Below are positions 54,101-63,305 of a DNA stretch of 64,000 bases, piece after piece. The notes below the pieces were generated by a model. The model did no database searches. It was not told the origin of the DNA and saw only the letters and a list, made by a program, of their open reading frames with translations. Position numbers and translations under genes: made by a program. Within the stretch, counting starts at the first letter, position 1. The number at the start of each line of letters is the position of its first letter. Source of the stretch: Symsagittifera roscoffensis. Lineage: Eukaryota; Xenacoelomorpha; Acoela; Convolutidae. The stretch lies in the NCBI RefSeq assembly GCF_963678635.1, contig NC_087069.1, forward strand, positions 16,032,660-16,096,659, given 5' to 3'.

Positions 54101-57100
54101 CATCGTCTAGATAGGTGATTGCGTTTTTCTTGAGTATTAGTGGTCTAAAAATTTTGCTCATAAAAGCTGAAAATGCTGCTGGTCCTATGGATATTCCATA
54201 GAATAAGCGGTTAAATTCATATTGTTGGTTTCCGATAACAAATTGTGTTAAACGTCGTGATTGTTCATCTAGTGGCATTTGATTGTATGCACTATTCATG
54301 TCGGCGGTTGTGAAGTATTTGCCATTTATTTTTGTTAAAATAACTTGTATTGGTTCGATGGGCCAATTACATTTTGATTCATCTATGAGTGAATTGAGGT
54401 ATCTAGCGTCGAGAACGATTTTTAATGATTCTCCTTTAGCTAGAATGATAACGGGGTTGATGAATGTGTTGCCTTTTGGTTGTTCTTCTTTATTAACTGG
54501 TGATATAATATTGTACTGTTCTAAAATATCGAGTAATCTGTTTACTTTATCATGTAAGTGAATTGGTACTTTACTTGCTCTCTGTTTTTTGAAAACTGCG
54601 TCTGGTTTTAATGGGAGATGTAGTGATGAACTGATTTTGCCAACATCGAATTTTGATGTTGCATAGACTGATGAATATTTAATTAGCTGTTTGGCTAACT
54701 TTTCGAATTCGTCTTGTGTTATTTGTGAATGTTGGAAATTAAACATTGTTAAAAATTTCTGTTGGTCCTCTGTGTAGTTACTTATGTTGAATGTAGGTTT
54801 GAAATATGGAGTTTTTGTGAAATAATCCGTATTTCTGTTTTCGCTACTTATTATATTATTTATAGATAATTCTTCATTAAGAATTGTAGATTGGCAAATA
54901 TCCAGTAATTGGAGTATATTATTTACGCGATAGGCTTTTTCGTGTATTGGTGATATTGTAGCGTTGGTTTCACAATATCCTAAAAGTCCTAAAGGTAATG
55001 TTACTTGGTAAGGTGTGTTGTTATAAACATGTAAAGAAATAATATCTGAATTCGAATTTTTCAAATATTTTATTGAAGAGATTGTGATTTTGAAAAATTT
55101 ATGAATAGGTTTGAATTCAAAATCTGACATATAAAATTTTTGTTTGTTTTGTTCTTTATCATATTGGTGAACTTGTTTGATTGAAAAATTATAGATGTTT
55201 CCTGATAGTGGTTTCAAGTGTTTTCTTTGTTGGTTAAATATCGGATAGAATTTTGAAAAGAATGGTGGTTGTTTATTTAATCTTTGAAAAAATGTTAAGG
55301 ATGTTTCTTTTGTTTTTGTATATTTATCTTTGATTAATATTTTACTATTTAGGATGTTAATTGTTGGTATATACTTCGAAATAAATGGTATTCCAATGAT
55401 ATTATATTTAATATCAGTGATATGGAATATTTGTTTAAATGGCTTATTTAAAATTTTGCTTTGTTCCATTGTTCTGGTGGGGAGGAGAAATAATTGAATT
55501 TTTCCGTAGTTTATCAATGTTGATCCTTGTGCTGTTGCTAGCTTACTAGAGGTTTCAAGAGGTGTTAGCTTTGGGTGTAAAGTTTTTATTTCATTCCATG
55601 TGGGAATGTTTATTATGTTTGATTCTGCTCCTGAATCAATTAAAAAATCGATTTCAAGGTCTGGTGGTTGAAATTTTTTGTTTCTTGGGCTTTCTAAGAG
55701 AAATGGTATTGTCCAGATTTTTTCTTTGGGTTGTTCTTTTTGTATATTTTGGTAGATGTGGTTTGTATTCAAGCATTTTGTTTTGACATTTTGATTGGGT
55801 TGTTCTGTAGTATTTTTTGCATTTGTTTCTTGCGTTGTTGGTGTGGAATTTATGGGTGTAATGTAATAATTTTGAAGAAATTCTGATTGATTTTCATATA
55901 TGTGTGATGAAAAAGGTTGTTCATAAATGACAGATTCATAGTCATTTTCGACTTTTATCATATTGATAGAAAGAGTGTTTTCTGTATCACTTTCTGAATC
56001 TGATGATGTACAATTTATTTGATTGAGTTGTAACGTATCAGTTACTGTGTCATCAATACCTGGGGGGTCTGATGTTGTTTCTGGGTTAGCTTGTACTTGA
56101 TTGATTTGTCTTTGATGTTTAGGTGTACTGCTTCTATGACGATTATTAGAGTTATTATAGTGATTATTATTCCGGTGTGGTGATTGGGAATAATTTCTAT
56201 AACGGTTATTATAACTTGAATGTCGGTTTTGTGAATTATTTCGCGATCTATTTTGATAATTGCTGTTTGGTCTGTTATAGTTCGATCTATTATATGAATT
56301 ATTCCTTGATCGATTGTTCGGGTAATTCTGGTTTCGGTTGTTTGAATAACTTCTATTTCGATTATAGGAGTAGTTTCTATTCCTATTGTATGATGAATTT
56401 CGTGATTGGTTGTTTGGATAGTAATTATTTCTTGATTGGGAATTAGATCTAGAAACAAATCGTTGTGTATTTGAATTTGATCTGGAGTAGTTATTTCTAC
56501 TATTTGGTCTATTGTAGTGATTTTGTGATGAATTTTGCGTGTTTCTTCGTTCTGGTGATCTTCCTCTATAACTTGAGTTATATGGGGATTGATTTCTTGT
56601 ATAACTTGTATTGTTCGGAAGTGGCTTTCCTGAACTGTTGTTGCTGTATACATTTTTGTTTGGTAGATTTTGATCTTTTTTCATGTATTGATAGAATGAT
56701 TTATTTGGTTCTTTGTATTTTTGAGGTTTATTTTGACTATCTTGCTGTTTTTGTCTACATTCGGAAATACTATGTCCGTATCGTCGGCAATAATTACACC
56801 ATTTTTTGAAAGATGGTTTGCCTTTAAAGTTTGGGTTCTTTTCGTAAATATTAAGTATTTCAGTGATTTTTTCGACGAGGTCTGTCTCTGATTCCTGTAT
56901 ATTGTTTATATTAGTGGAAGTCGTTTCAATTTTGTTAACGTATTGTAATTTCAGATTTTCCGTTTCTTCTAGTTTCATCGTGATTTCTGCTTGTTCTAGT
57001 TTGTCTACTAGTTTTCTAAAATCTAAATCGGGTTCTCGAATTGAAGAAGGATGGGATGCTCTCTTTTTTATTGCTATTTTCCTTAATTGTGGTGTTAAGG

Positions 57101-57791
57101 TCATCATTAAGATTTCTGTCATCTTTGTGTTTTTATAGTCGTGTGTATTTAGTGAATATGCTTTTCGAACTAGTGTTTCGATTCTTACTGCTAACTGTTT
57201 GATGGTTTCGTTTGGTAATCTGCGAATTTCATTACATAAAACTCTTTGTTGTTGTTTGTTTCTTTCAGAGTCAAACATTTTTGAAAATTCTTGTGTAAAC
57301 CTTTTCCAGTTTGATTTTATTTCTAGAGGTAGTACTGAAAACCATTTTTGGGCTGCGCCATCTAAGGTTGTTTGTATCAACGCTGTGCGTCGATGTATCC
57401 AGTTTTGATGTAGTGGCGTATTAATTGGTTCAGGTCCAATGTTTAAAATCAGGTTTGCTGTTACTGCATTTAAATAATCTTCTACAGAGTATTCAGGGTC
57501 TGTTCCTGTGAAAACCATTAAAGGTTTGTTTGATGTTATTGATGATCCACCCATTAGGAATGGATTCATTGTCATTTGTAATGATTCTGCTGCATTTGGC
57601 ATTTGAGAAAAATTTGAAAGTTGGTTTCTTGTTATTTCATGTTGTTGAAGATAATATGGGAGTGGTATTTCATTTTGCATTTGTGATGGTTGATACGAGT
57701 GTGCAGTCATTGGATTTTGTTGTTGGATTGGTTGAAAAGATTGTGTATTAATTAGATTTTGGTTGTTGAATTGGTTGTTGATGTTGTGCAT
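51168..57791 (-). CDS. gag-pol: Gag-Pol polyprotein, 2207 aa
   Basis: ATG 57791, TGA 51168. In order: Gln/Asn-rich N-terminus; Retrotrans_gag-like capsid (about 90-270); zinc knuckle C332, C335, H340, C345; Asn/Arg/Ser/Tyr-rich linker (about 380-560); aspartic protease LIDSGAE with Asp719; RT with ADMNSAY (Asp1164) and YLDD (1227-1230); RNase H with Asp1376, Glu1419, Asp1446 and a terminal DTLSR Asp1491; integrase HHCC (H1739, H1746, C1776, C1779); DDE D1811, D1871, E1907 (DX59DX35E); and a GPY-type module near the C-terminus (KGPYQII). All catalytic residues are present and the frame is unbroken. Gag and Pol are one frame, so no gag-pol frameshift is needed. The ATG lies within the last 44 nt of ORF2, in the +1 frame. 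Confidence 0.95.
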   Translation of the reverse strand: MHNINNQFNNQNLINTQSFQPIQQQNPMTAHSYQPSQMQNEIPLPYYLQQHEITRNQLSNFSQMPNAAESLQMTMNPFLMGGSSITSNKPLMVFTGTDPEYSVEDYLNAVTANLILNIGPEPINTPLHQNWIHRRTALIQTTLDGAAQKWFSVLPLEIKSNWKRFTQEFSKMFDSERNKQQQRVLCNEIRRLPNETIKQLAVRIETLVRKAYSLNTHDYKNTKMTEILMMTLTPQLRKIAIKKRASHPSSIREPDLDFRKLVDKLEQAEITMKLEETENLKLQYVNKIETTSTNINNIQESETDLVEKITEILNIYEKNPNFKGKPSFKKWCNYCRRYGHSISECRQKQQDSQNKPQKYKEPNKSFYQYMKKDQNLPNKNVYSNNSSGKPLPNNTSYTRNQSPYNSSYRGRSPERRNTQNSSQNHYNRPNSRNNYSRSNSNTQRFVSRSNSQSRNNYYPNNQSRNSSYNRNRNYSYNRNRSYSNNRNQNYPNNRSRNNSYNRSNYNRPNSNYQNRSRNNSQNRHSSYNNRYRNYSQSPHRNNNHYNNSNNRHRSSTPKHQRQINQVQANPETTSDPPGIDDTVTDTLQLNQINCTSSDSESDTENTLSINMIKVENDYESVIYEQPFSSHIYENQSEFLQNYYITPINSTPTTQETNAKNTTEQPNQNVKTKCLNTNHIYQNIQKEQPKEKIWTIPFLLESPRNKKFQPPDLEIDFLIDSGAESNIINIPTWNEIKTLHPKLTPLETSSKLATAQGSTLINYGKIQLFLLPTRTMEQSKILNKPFKQIFHITDIKYNIIGIPFISKYIPTINILNSKILIKDKYTKTKETSLTFFQRLNKQPPFFSKFYPIFNQQRKHLKPLSGNIYNFSIKQVHQYDKEQNKQKFYMSDFEFKPIHKFFKITISSIKYLKNSNSDIISLHVYNNTPYQVTLPLGLLGYCETNATISPIHEKAYRVNNILQLLDICQSTILNEELSINNIISSENRNTDYFTKTPYFKPTFNISNYTEDQQKFLTMFNFQHSQITQDEFEKLAKQLIKYSSVYATSKFDVGKISSSLHLPLKPDAVFKKQRASKVPIHLHDKVNRLLDILEQYNIISPVNKEEQPKGNTFINPVIILAKGESLKIVLDARYLNSLIDESKCNWPIEPIQVILTKINGKYFTTADMNSAYNQMPLDEQSRRLTQFVIGNQQYEFNRLFYGISIGPAAFSAFMSKIFRPLILKKNAITYLDDVFMQSQTKDEMFNVLEKYHQILQNENLKAAPDKSHFFLTRVKFLGHNIERKTITPLKSRIDAIQRLQPPTNKKKIQEFLGMLNFLSKYVYKMQLYLRPFYNILRQQNNFEWNTEHQARFEEIKKLLTEQISNTIPDPDQPFYAMCDASNFGIGAALLQSHNGTNKMNLISANSRLFTQAELRLSTLMRECTAIIYTLTEYEFLILGSKHPTVLFTDHKPIIFLFTQKSNPNHRVYRFQLILMKFPNLHIVWTAGKNLALPDTLSRNTPPELLTRKTTVEIPKNIKFYLAENETSPRLECKYAVKTDIEQSQINNLQHFPLYLDCQNNHYEVDLLGTSTFKPIPYSQWIKNNTQQKRTKQHQTKKDHFPLIEKENLTDKINLSGPQTNDSKYTINQVFDLHDPLDTIPLSKFEIENIFLPPTETITISTLKQYQNLDPIIRQLKSWHKYKTKPVKADSTILGNKTLLRYFRKFNNTTINETTDLLEYNLNESIVPCLPLSMILIAFNISHTQNIKGHSGSEKTYSNFIQNFYFPNAPIWTKVLCNDCIVCQLNKPYPNQKQIAQKQDFKGQSLYFNHRISFDTKGPISPSSEGNSYIMVIVDAFTHYVALNPVPHCNAYYAYTTLYEHWIAKFGLPEILVTDNGTEFINNEIITLCHLYNIKHKPRTSHAPWTNGLVEGMNRSLQEYLRCIINGNDTKYTEWSADVKLFPLAYNSQITTTLGMSPYEMVFNQKPRKPIMFTANSHKNAQGYCQPNKDSICYNLPLHTHDEDHFHHPQILKLASGTHTEWILNRDKKHNEIYQKITKKLLQRQNINEQINSRFTPASDLKIGTFVLIPNFNTQKGISKKLQPLRKGPYQIIARPTDVTYKLTDPNKKEIVQHRNNLLPYYPKEYALRELTQLYSFTGLKIVQNEPHLKNTEQNDTPTENQNTKPTATKNTTKNLDYKESQKHRKNRKMTEQIIPQEEIDKSEHRKTTRL

Positions 57792-59322
57792 CTATTGGTT
57801 GTGGAGAAAAATTTCTATGATTTGTACGTGTTCTCTGTATTCCTTGTCTACGATATTCTTGAGTATTTGGTGCAAATATATCTGGTTGTAAGAAATCATC
57901 ATCTGAGGATAAATAATCCATTTGATAAGATGTTTGTTTTTTATTTTTATTTTGTTGAAAAAATGGGTAATTTTCACTGCGATCCTGTGGAGGATTTGGT
58001 TGAAAATTTTTGGAATTATATTGGGCCGTTGGGTTATCCCAGTTTCGAGGTTTTGTATATTGATTAAAATTTCTTTGTGGTTGATAATTTGTTTTTGACG
58101 GATGTGTATAATTATAATTATGGTCTGCAAAGTTGTTTCTAGTGAATGTTTTGCGTGTTTTTGATGGTATTGTCATGGGTCTATATGTTTGGTAATCCAT
58201 ATGTGAATATTTTGGAGCAACCGAAGGTTTAACGGTTGATTGTAAGGTTACTTGTGTTTGTGAAAGATTTGTATTTCTTGGTGTTGTTAAATTCGGGCGT
58301 ATTGGTGAAATACTTTGTTGTGTAGTTGTTGTGTGTACAATTTCTTCTCTTATGAAGTGTGATGGTGTCTGTATATCTTGTTGAGTAAGATTCCTAGTTC
58401 CATTGAGGTTTTCGTTGTGTATGACTGTAGAGTTTAAACTATTATTTTGTGTATCGGGTAAAAATGTATTATAATTTAATGGTGTTGCATCAATTGTTAA
58501 TGGTATTACTCTTACATAATCTCTTATGTAAGATATTGTACCTATTGCTTGACTTGAGATTGATTGTGGAAAGTTTATAAATGCGGGATGAGACCATTCG
58601 GGGTCCCAAACATAATCTGATTGTTCTGTGATGGCGGTATCATCGTTCGAATTTTGGGGTCTAAAATTTTTTCTTGCTTGTGCAATTAAATCAATATTGT
58701 GTGTGAAATAATCTATTATGAACCATGCCAAAATTTTTTGTAAATCGTGTTTGGTATGTTGTGAAACGTCGTCTTTCGTGAAATTTTCTTTAATGATGTT
58801 TAAATAACTAGAGAGTAGTGTGATTTCATGTCGTACTCTTAAATGTTTAGATGTTTCTGTCGGTGAGACATTTGTTAATGGGAGTTCATTTTCTAATATC
58901 GAAATATAACTATATATTATTGCGAAAACTTCATTGGTGAAAATGGAGTTTGCTCTTTGTGAGTTATGGTATTGGATGCTTTTTATATATTCTGAAAAAA
59001 CTTTTGAAAATTCTAAGTCAAGATCGTGTGTTTGAATAGTATATGTTCTATTATTATGTTTTGGGGAAGTGAATTCTATAGAGTAGATTCCATACTGTTG
59101 TGTTATGTTGCATATATCTTTTAGATAGTGATCTATGATTTGTCTTTTGATTTTTACATCGGGGAACTCTGTTTTACATGGACTGATTCCGGGTTCAAAT
59201 AAATTTACGAGTAAATTTTGACAAAATATGTGTTGTCCTCTATCAGTATCTGCATCTACTATAAAAGGAAAGATTTCATCATCATCTGGAGTTTCGTCAC
59301 CTGGGGTGTGCGTTGAACTCAT
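57748..59322 (-). CDS. ORF2, 524 aa, unknown protein upstream of gag-pol
   Basis: ATG 59322, TAA 57748. The N-terminal half (about 1-220) looks helical and folded. The C-terminal half is rich in Asn, Gln, Pro, Thr and Arg, becoming basic, which would suit RNA binding. It has no zinc knuckle and no capsid motif; the capsid and zinc knuckle are in the next ORF. It overlaps ORF1 by 26 nt and gag-pol by 44 nt, each time stepping to the +1 frame. It might be an additional structural (matrix-like) protein, but I do not recognise it. Confidence 0.7.
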   Translation of the reverse strand: MSSTHTPGDETPDDDEIFPFIVDADTDRGQHIFCQNLLVNLFEPGISPCKTEFPDVKIKRQIIDHYLKDICNITQQYGIYSIEFTSPKHNNRTYTIQTHDLDLEFSKVFSEYIKSIQYHNSQRANSIFTNEVFAIIYSYISILENELPLTNVSPTETSKHLRVRHEITLLSSYLNIIKENFTKDDVSQHTKHDLQKILAWFIIDYFTHNIDLIAQARKNFRPQNSNDDTAITEQSDYVWDPEWSHPAFINFPQSISSQAIGTISYIRDYVRVIPLTIDATPLNYNTFLPDTQNNSLNSTVIHNENLNGTRNLTQQDIQTPSHFIREEIVHTTTTQQSISPIRPNLTTPRNTNLSQTQVTLQSTVKPSVAPKYSHMDYQTYRPMTIPSKTRKTFTRNNFADHNYNYTHPSKTNYQPQRNFNQYTKPRNWDNPTAQYNSKNFQPNPPQDRSENYPFFQQNKNKKQTSYQMDYLSSDDDFLQPDIFAPNTQEYRRQGIQRTRTNHRNFSPQPIDAQHQQPIQQPKSN

Positions 59323-59764
59323 TTTTCCGTTCGATGACTGTTAATATGTAATTATTAATGTGTCGAATTGGTTGATTCCAATTGTATAGATGTACTGGTT
59401 TGTGTTTATACTGCTTTTTTATTCTTCTTTTTCCTCTTTGTGATGAATTTGAAGTTGTTTCTGAGTCAGAAAAATATAATTGATCGTGAAGTGGGCAATT
59501 TTTATCTATTGATTCTTTTAGTTTGTAAAGTTCGTCTAAACTGTTGGTTTCTGATTCTGAAAATGCGTTTCGATTTTTTGAAAATCTTTTTCGTGTTATT
59601 TGTCTTTGTTTAGTTATTATTTTCCTCTTTAGTGTTTGTCGTTTTGTGCGAATGTATCCAACTGTTTGTGTATGAGGTGTGATTACAAGGTCGTATTTTT
59701 TGTTATCTATTTCACAATTGTGTAAAACGATTGTTTGTTTATTTCCTAGGTTTTTAAATGACAT
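59297..59764 (-). CDS. ORF1, 155 aa, small basic protein
   Basis: ATG 59764, TGA 59297-59299. Strongly basic clusters (RQTLKRKIITKQRQITRKR, and GKRRIKKQYKHK further on) alternate with short acidic Ser-rich patches. No Cys-rich motif or membrane segment. The basic clusters could act in nuclear targeting or RNA binding. It is the first ORF after the leader and overlaps ORF2 by 26 nt. Confidence 0.6.
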   Translation of the reverse strand: MSFKNLGNKQTIVLHNCEIDNKKYDLVITPHTQTVGYIRTKRQTLKRKIITKQRQITRKRFSKNRNAFSESETNSLDELYKLKESIDKNCPLHDQLYFSDSETTSNSSQRGKRRIKKQYKHKPVHLYNWNQPIRHINNYILTVIERKNEFNAHPR

Positions 59765-60995
59765 AAGGTTTAGGATGACGGATGCAAAAAGTTGTTAAGT
59801 GAATTCTAATTACTTAAACTGTTAGTCCTTACGATTTTTTGGTTAGCTTAACCTGGGTCTATTTGTTCAGGGTTGGAGAGAAAAGTATATCGATTCCGAA
59901 GAATGATTTTTACTTTCTCGTGACTAGTATAAGCTAAGGTGTTAACTTACTTAATCTTACTTAGGGGTAGTGATTGTGTTCAAGGGTTGGAGAATAGTAA
60001 ATCGATCCACAAGGTTCAGGTATAATTAGAACGCGAGTAGTTCGTTAGATACTATTTTAAACTTACTAAGTCTAAGATTTATCCTGGGTCTGGTAAGAGG
60101 GGGGGTCAAGTGAAGGATGAATAACCGAAGTTCTTCACTGTTTATCCTAATTTGAATGATTAGTTTTGTTTAAAAATTTCTATTAGTCCTGGGTTTTTAG
60201 AAAGGGTTGGATAGTGAATCGACGTTTGAGGTCGTTAGACACTAATTAAGTGGGTGGGGGAGAACAAAGTTGTTCTGTTTGATCCAAGGATAAGCCTTGA
60301 CGATCAAGTTTGAAATTTAATTAAGTAGAAAATGATTTAAGATCCAAGGATAAGCCTTGATGATCTGATTTTAAATTAAGTGACTTTAAGTTTTAATAAA
60401 GTTTTAAATTTGTGTAAAGGAAAGATTTAGTGTTTTATGATGTTAGTGAGTTGATGATTGCTGTTATGTTTTAGGTGATGAAGCTGGAACAACAGGATGA
60501 TTTATGATTACTAACCATTTATTGTCATGCTACTAATTTTTATTTTTATTTTCCAATAAATATTTTTCAAACATGTTTTGTATAATACTGCAGAGTTTTA
60601 GGAAAACGATCTTAGATCTTTTTATCAATCGTTATTGTATATTAATAATTTTGTTTAGCGCCTGAAATGATTTTGAAGAGTAACTTCAAGGTTTTATGTT
60701 TGCAAATGGAAATCTAAATTCATTGCAAGTAATATTCGAAATATAAAAGTTTGTTCTGGCTTTTGCCGAACTATCATATAACTATACGGCAAGTTTCTAC
60801 TTTGTCGTATGTCGTCTTTGGTTCGAGGTCTTCTTCCAATTCCGGGTAGTTCTGTTATGGTTCGGAATATTGGCTCTGATCTATTGAGTCGGAGAGACAT
60901 TTCAATTAAATTATTGTCGTATAACATTTTGTAAATGTTTTTGTCTAATTTCTAATCTATTTTGGTTAATTCTAATCTAGTAAGGTCTTGTTCGA
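59765..60995 (-). other. Leader of the intact family-1 element
   Basis: 1.2 kb between the primer-binding site and ORF1. It contains three copies of an AGGGTTGGA...AATCGA-type unit (about 59871, 59983, 60200) and a direct repeat GATCCAAGGATAAGCCTTGA (60281 and 60342). A 77-codon frame is annotated separately. No strong promoter site is called. Confidence 0.5.
60694..60927 (-). CDS. Possible 77-aa leader ORF
   Basis: ATG 60927 on the sense strand of the element, about 70 nt inside the primer-binding site. Basic and Arg-rich in the middle (GIGRRPRTKDDIRQSRNLP). It does not reach ORF1 and could be an upstream ORF or chance; the decayed copy does not cover this region in the window, so there is no comparison. 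Confidence 0.3.
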   Translation of the reverse strand: MLYDNNLIEMSLRLNRSEPIFRTITELPGIGRRPRTKDDIRQSRNLPYSYMIVRQKPEQTFIFRILLAMNLDFHLQT

Positions 60996-61012
60996 GACTT
61001 ATGGTCGCACCA
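60996..61012 (-). promoter_or_regulatory. Primer-binding site candidate of the intact element
   Basis: On the sense strand TGGTGCGACCATAAGTC starts 2 nt after the 5' LTR, the place and TGG start expected for pairing with a tRNA 3' CCA end. The tRNA is not identified. Confidence 0.65.
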
Positions 61013-61014
61013 GA

Positions 61015-61424
61015 TGAGTTAGGACTGGAGTGTATAACTCATAGAGTAATTTCGGATAGGGTACACCGTCTGCTCGTCACGCTATCTTATTTTCGGCCGG
61101 ATAGATTCGTGCAACTTCTTAGTCTAATACCGATCCTAATCTTACTCTTATACTATCTAGTCTCAGGTTGTTTAACTAGTCTCTGCTAGGCTCAATAGAT
61201 CTAGGGTATACTGGTTTATTGCGGCTGCTGAAGTGCTCGGGAGAGTCCAACTAATTTCTAAGTTAAATTCAAATCTCTCTGGTGCTGAAATTACAAGTAA
61301 CTTCAGCACTTACAAATAAGTGGGTTGTTAGTTAGATGGATCATGATTGGTTAATATTAAATACTTTACATTGGTAAAACATTTAATTTATCCAATCATA
61401 AAATATAGTTTAGATCAGGTTCCA
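61015..61424 (-). repeat. 5' LTR of the intact family-1 element (410 bp)
   Basis: Identical by eye to 42509-42918. It is followed on the right by the TATT target-site duplication (61425-61428). Confidence 0.92.
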
Positions 61425-63011
61425 TATTACAAAACACTACAAAACAAAAAAACCTCAATTATTGCTCAATCAATCGAATAGCGTACTTACCGCTGGTACT
61501 ACTGATGATTTTTGCTTTCTTTTTTTAATGTGAAGATGACAAAAATTTTAGTCAACAAATCAGACAATTATCTTTTTGTACCCCTATAAAAGTAACAAAA
61601 AACTCTGATTGAGACAGTTTAGTGTAGTAAGGTGACATCTAATATTACCTTTTTCAGTTTTTGCTATGTTTGCTTCTTCAAAATCTGCTGCAATTATCCA
61701 TTTCTGGCCCAATTGTTGCTTAAGCTTGAAAAATTAGCGCTCAATAAAATCAATTATTTTCTAGAAAATTCCCGAAATTCAATTAACTATTTTGGATTTT
61801 TCAACTGCACTAGTATTAAAGATAATTTGCGATGTATGTGTAGAGATAGATTTTAGTAGACCGACGAACAGAGCAAACACAAAATTATCAATTGATCTCT
61901 GCTTCCAAATTTTTCGCGCAAATCATGCTTCAACTTTTTGATGATTGACAAAAAAACCTTCATGAATATTCAGTGATCAAATGCTTTAGCTGTATCTATT
62001 TACTTTCATGCTGTAACCAAATGCTAATAAAAATTGTACATTTGCTTTTTTTTCTTGTACATAATCTAAATATGATAAATCAGATTCGCTTCCATAGATT
62101 TGTAAGAAATATATACGGATTTTTATTCGCTTTTGTCAAGTTTATCGATTAAATGATATTTTTGATGTCTTTTTGAAGAGAGAGAGAGAGAGGACTGAGA
62201 GACAGACCGCGATCGAGATGTTAATACAGTTGAAATTAACGAACATTAAAAGACTAAACTTTTCATAACATTATTTTAAGCTCAGTAGCATGATGTTTTG
62301 ACTGTAGTTTAAAAAGAAGTAAGATGATTGTAACAATTTTTTCTCTTTTTGGAATTTTTTCATTATGATCACCAATGTTAACCGACAAAGTCACAACACA
62401 AACAAAGATAGGCGGTTGCTGTGCAAGTGTCACCGAATACCGAATGTTTCGACATCAACCTTGGAATTGTACAAAAAGTGTTTTTTTTTCTTCAACAAAG
62501 TGTCTATATTAGTGCTTGGTGACCAAAAGTTTTAAAAGCGCTAAGACAATTAGTGAATCGGACATAATTTTTAACATATGTTTTCAAAAATGAATGACAA
62601 ACAGAATCTTTTCAGCACAAAAACTTTCCTAGCTTTTTAGAAATATTTTGATGCTAAGGAAGCGCTAGTAGAAGCTCACTAACTACATTTTTTTCAGTAA
62701 AACCAAATTTTTAGCCTAATTATCCTAAAATGAACAAAACTGGACCACTCTTTTTTGCTCGAAATTAGACTACAACTTAAAAAATTTTACAGCTCTTAAC
62801 ACATCCCAACATTTTTTTGTTTTCTGATTTTGCATGGAAAACAAGAAAAAACATGCAAAACAAAGAACTAAATTAAGTCCGAATATAAATTTGCTCCCAT
62901 TTTCAAAGGCCAGAATATTTAATTAACTGATGCCGTCTGAAATAATAGAGTTACTGTCATATCAGGTGGATAGTTTTTCTTGAACCAATAACACACAAAT
63001 AAAAGAAGTTG

Positions 63012-63120
63012 AACTCAAACTTATACTCAATCAATACTTTAACTCAAACTTATACTGTATCAAACTTATACTGTATGAAGTTTAACTTATACTGTAATAA
63101 GTTTGACTCAAATGTATACG
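63012..63120 (+). repeat. Degenerate repeats of AACTCAAACTTATACTG type
   Basis: Five to six imperfect copies of a unit of about 18-24 bp containing CAAACTTATACT or its variant GTTTAACTTATACTG. Simple local tandem or inverted amplification. Confidence 0.6.
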
Positions 63121-63305
63121 GTGTCAGCTCCTAATGACAAATTACATAGGTTTTTTCAAATGAGAAATAAAAATGAATTCATCCTGCATCGATCATATGA
63201 TAATGAACCTCTAGAGTAATCTTATCACCTGCAAGTTTCTCAACAAATTTTAATTGTCCCTTGTTCATTTTGTACGTACAGGCACTGTCACTCAGTAACA
63301 GATTT

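Larger units (their letters stand above)
42509..61424 (-). mobile_element. Intact family-1 env-bearing Ty3/gypsy-like element, 18,916 bp
   Basis: Two 410-bp LTRs (42509-42918 and 61015-61424) that look identical by eye, with TGGAACC...AACTCA ends in the sense orientation. A 4-bp direct duplication TATT flanks the element (42505-42508 and 61425-61428). A primer-binding-site-like sequence lies 2 nt inside the 5' LTR. Sense genes on the - strand: ORF1, ORF2, gag-pol, a small membrane ORF, an ATG-less frame, Env-like, a second ATG-less frame and ORF599. All long frames are uninterrupted, so the insertion is recent and may be capable of movement. It sits 69 bp downstream of the papain-like gene stop codon. 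The sense strand is A-rich and G-poor. Confidence 0.93.

Noticed and set aside
56042..56653. 203-codon frame antisense-shifted within gag-pol, Ile/Thr-rich
   Set aside because: It arises from the low-complexity Asn/Arg/Ser/Tyr linker read in another frame. A similar frame at 1059-1427 in the decayed copy has the same cause.
61632..61856. 74-codon + strand frame in the right flank
   Set aside because: It starts at GTG, is AT-rich and Phe/Cys/Asn-rich, and shows no domain or neighbour support.
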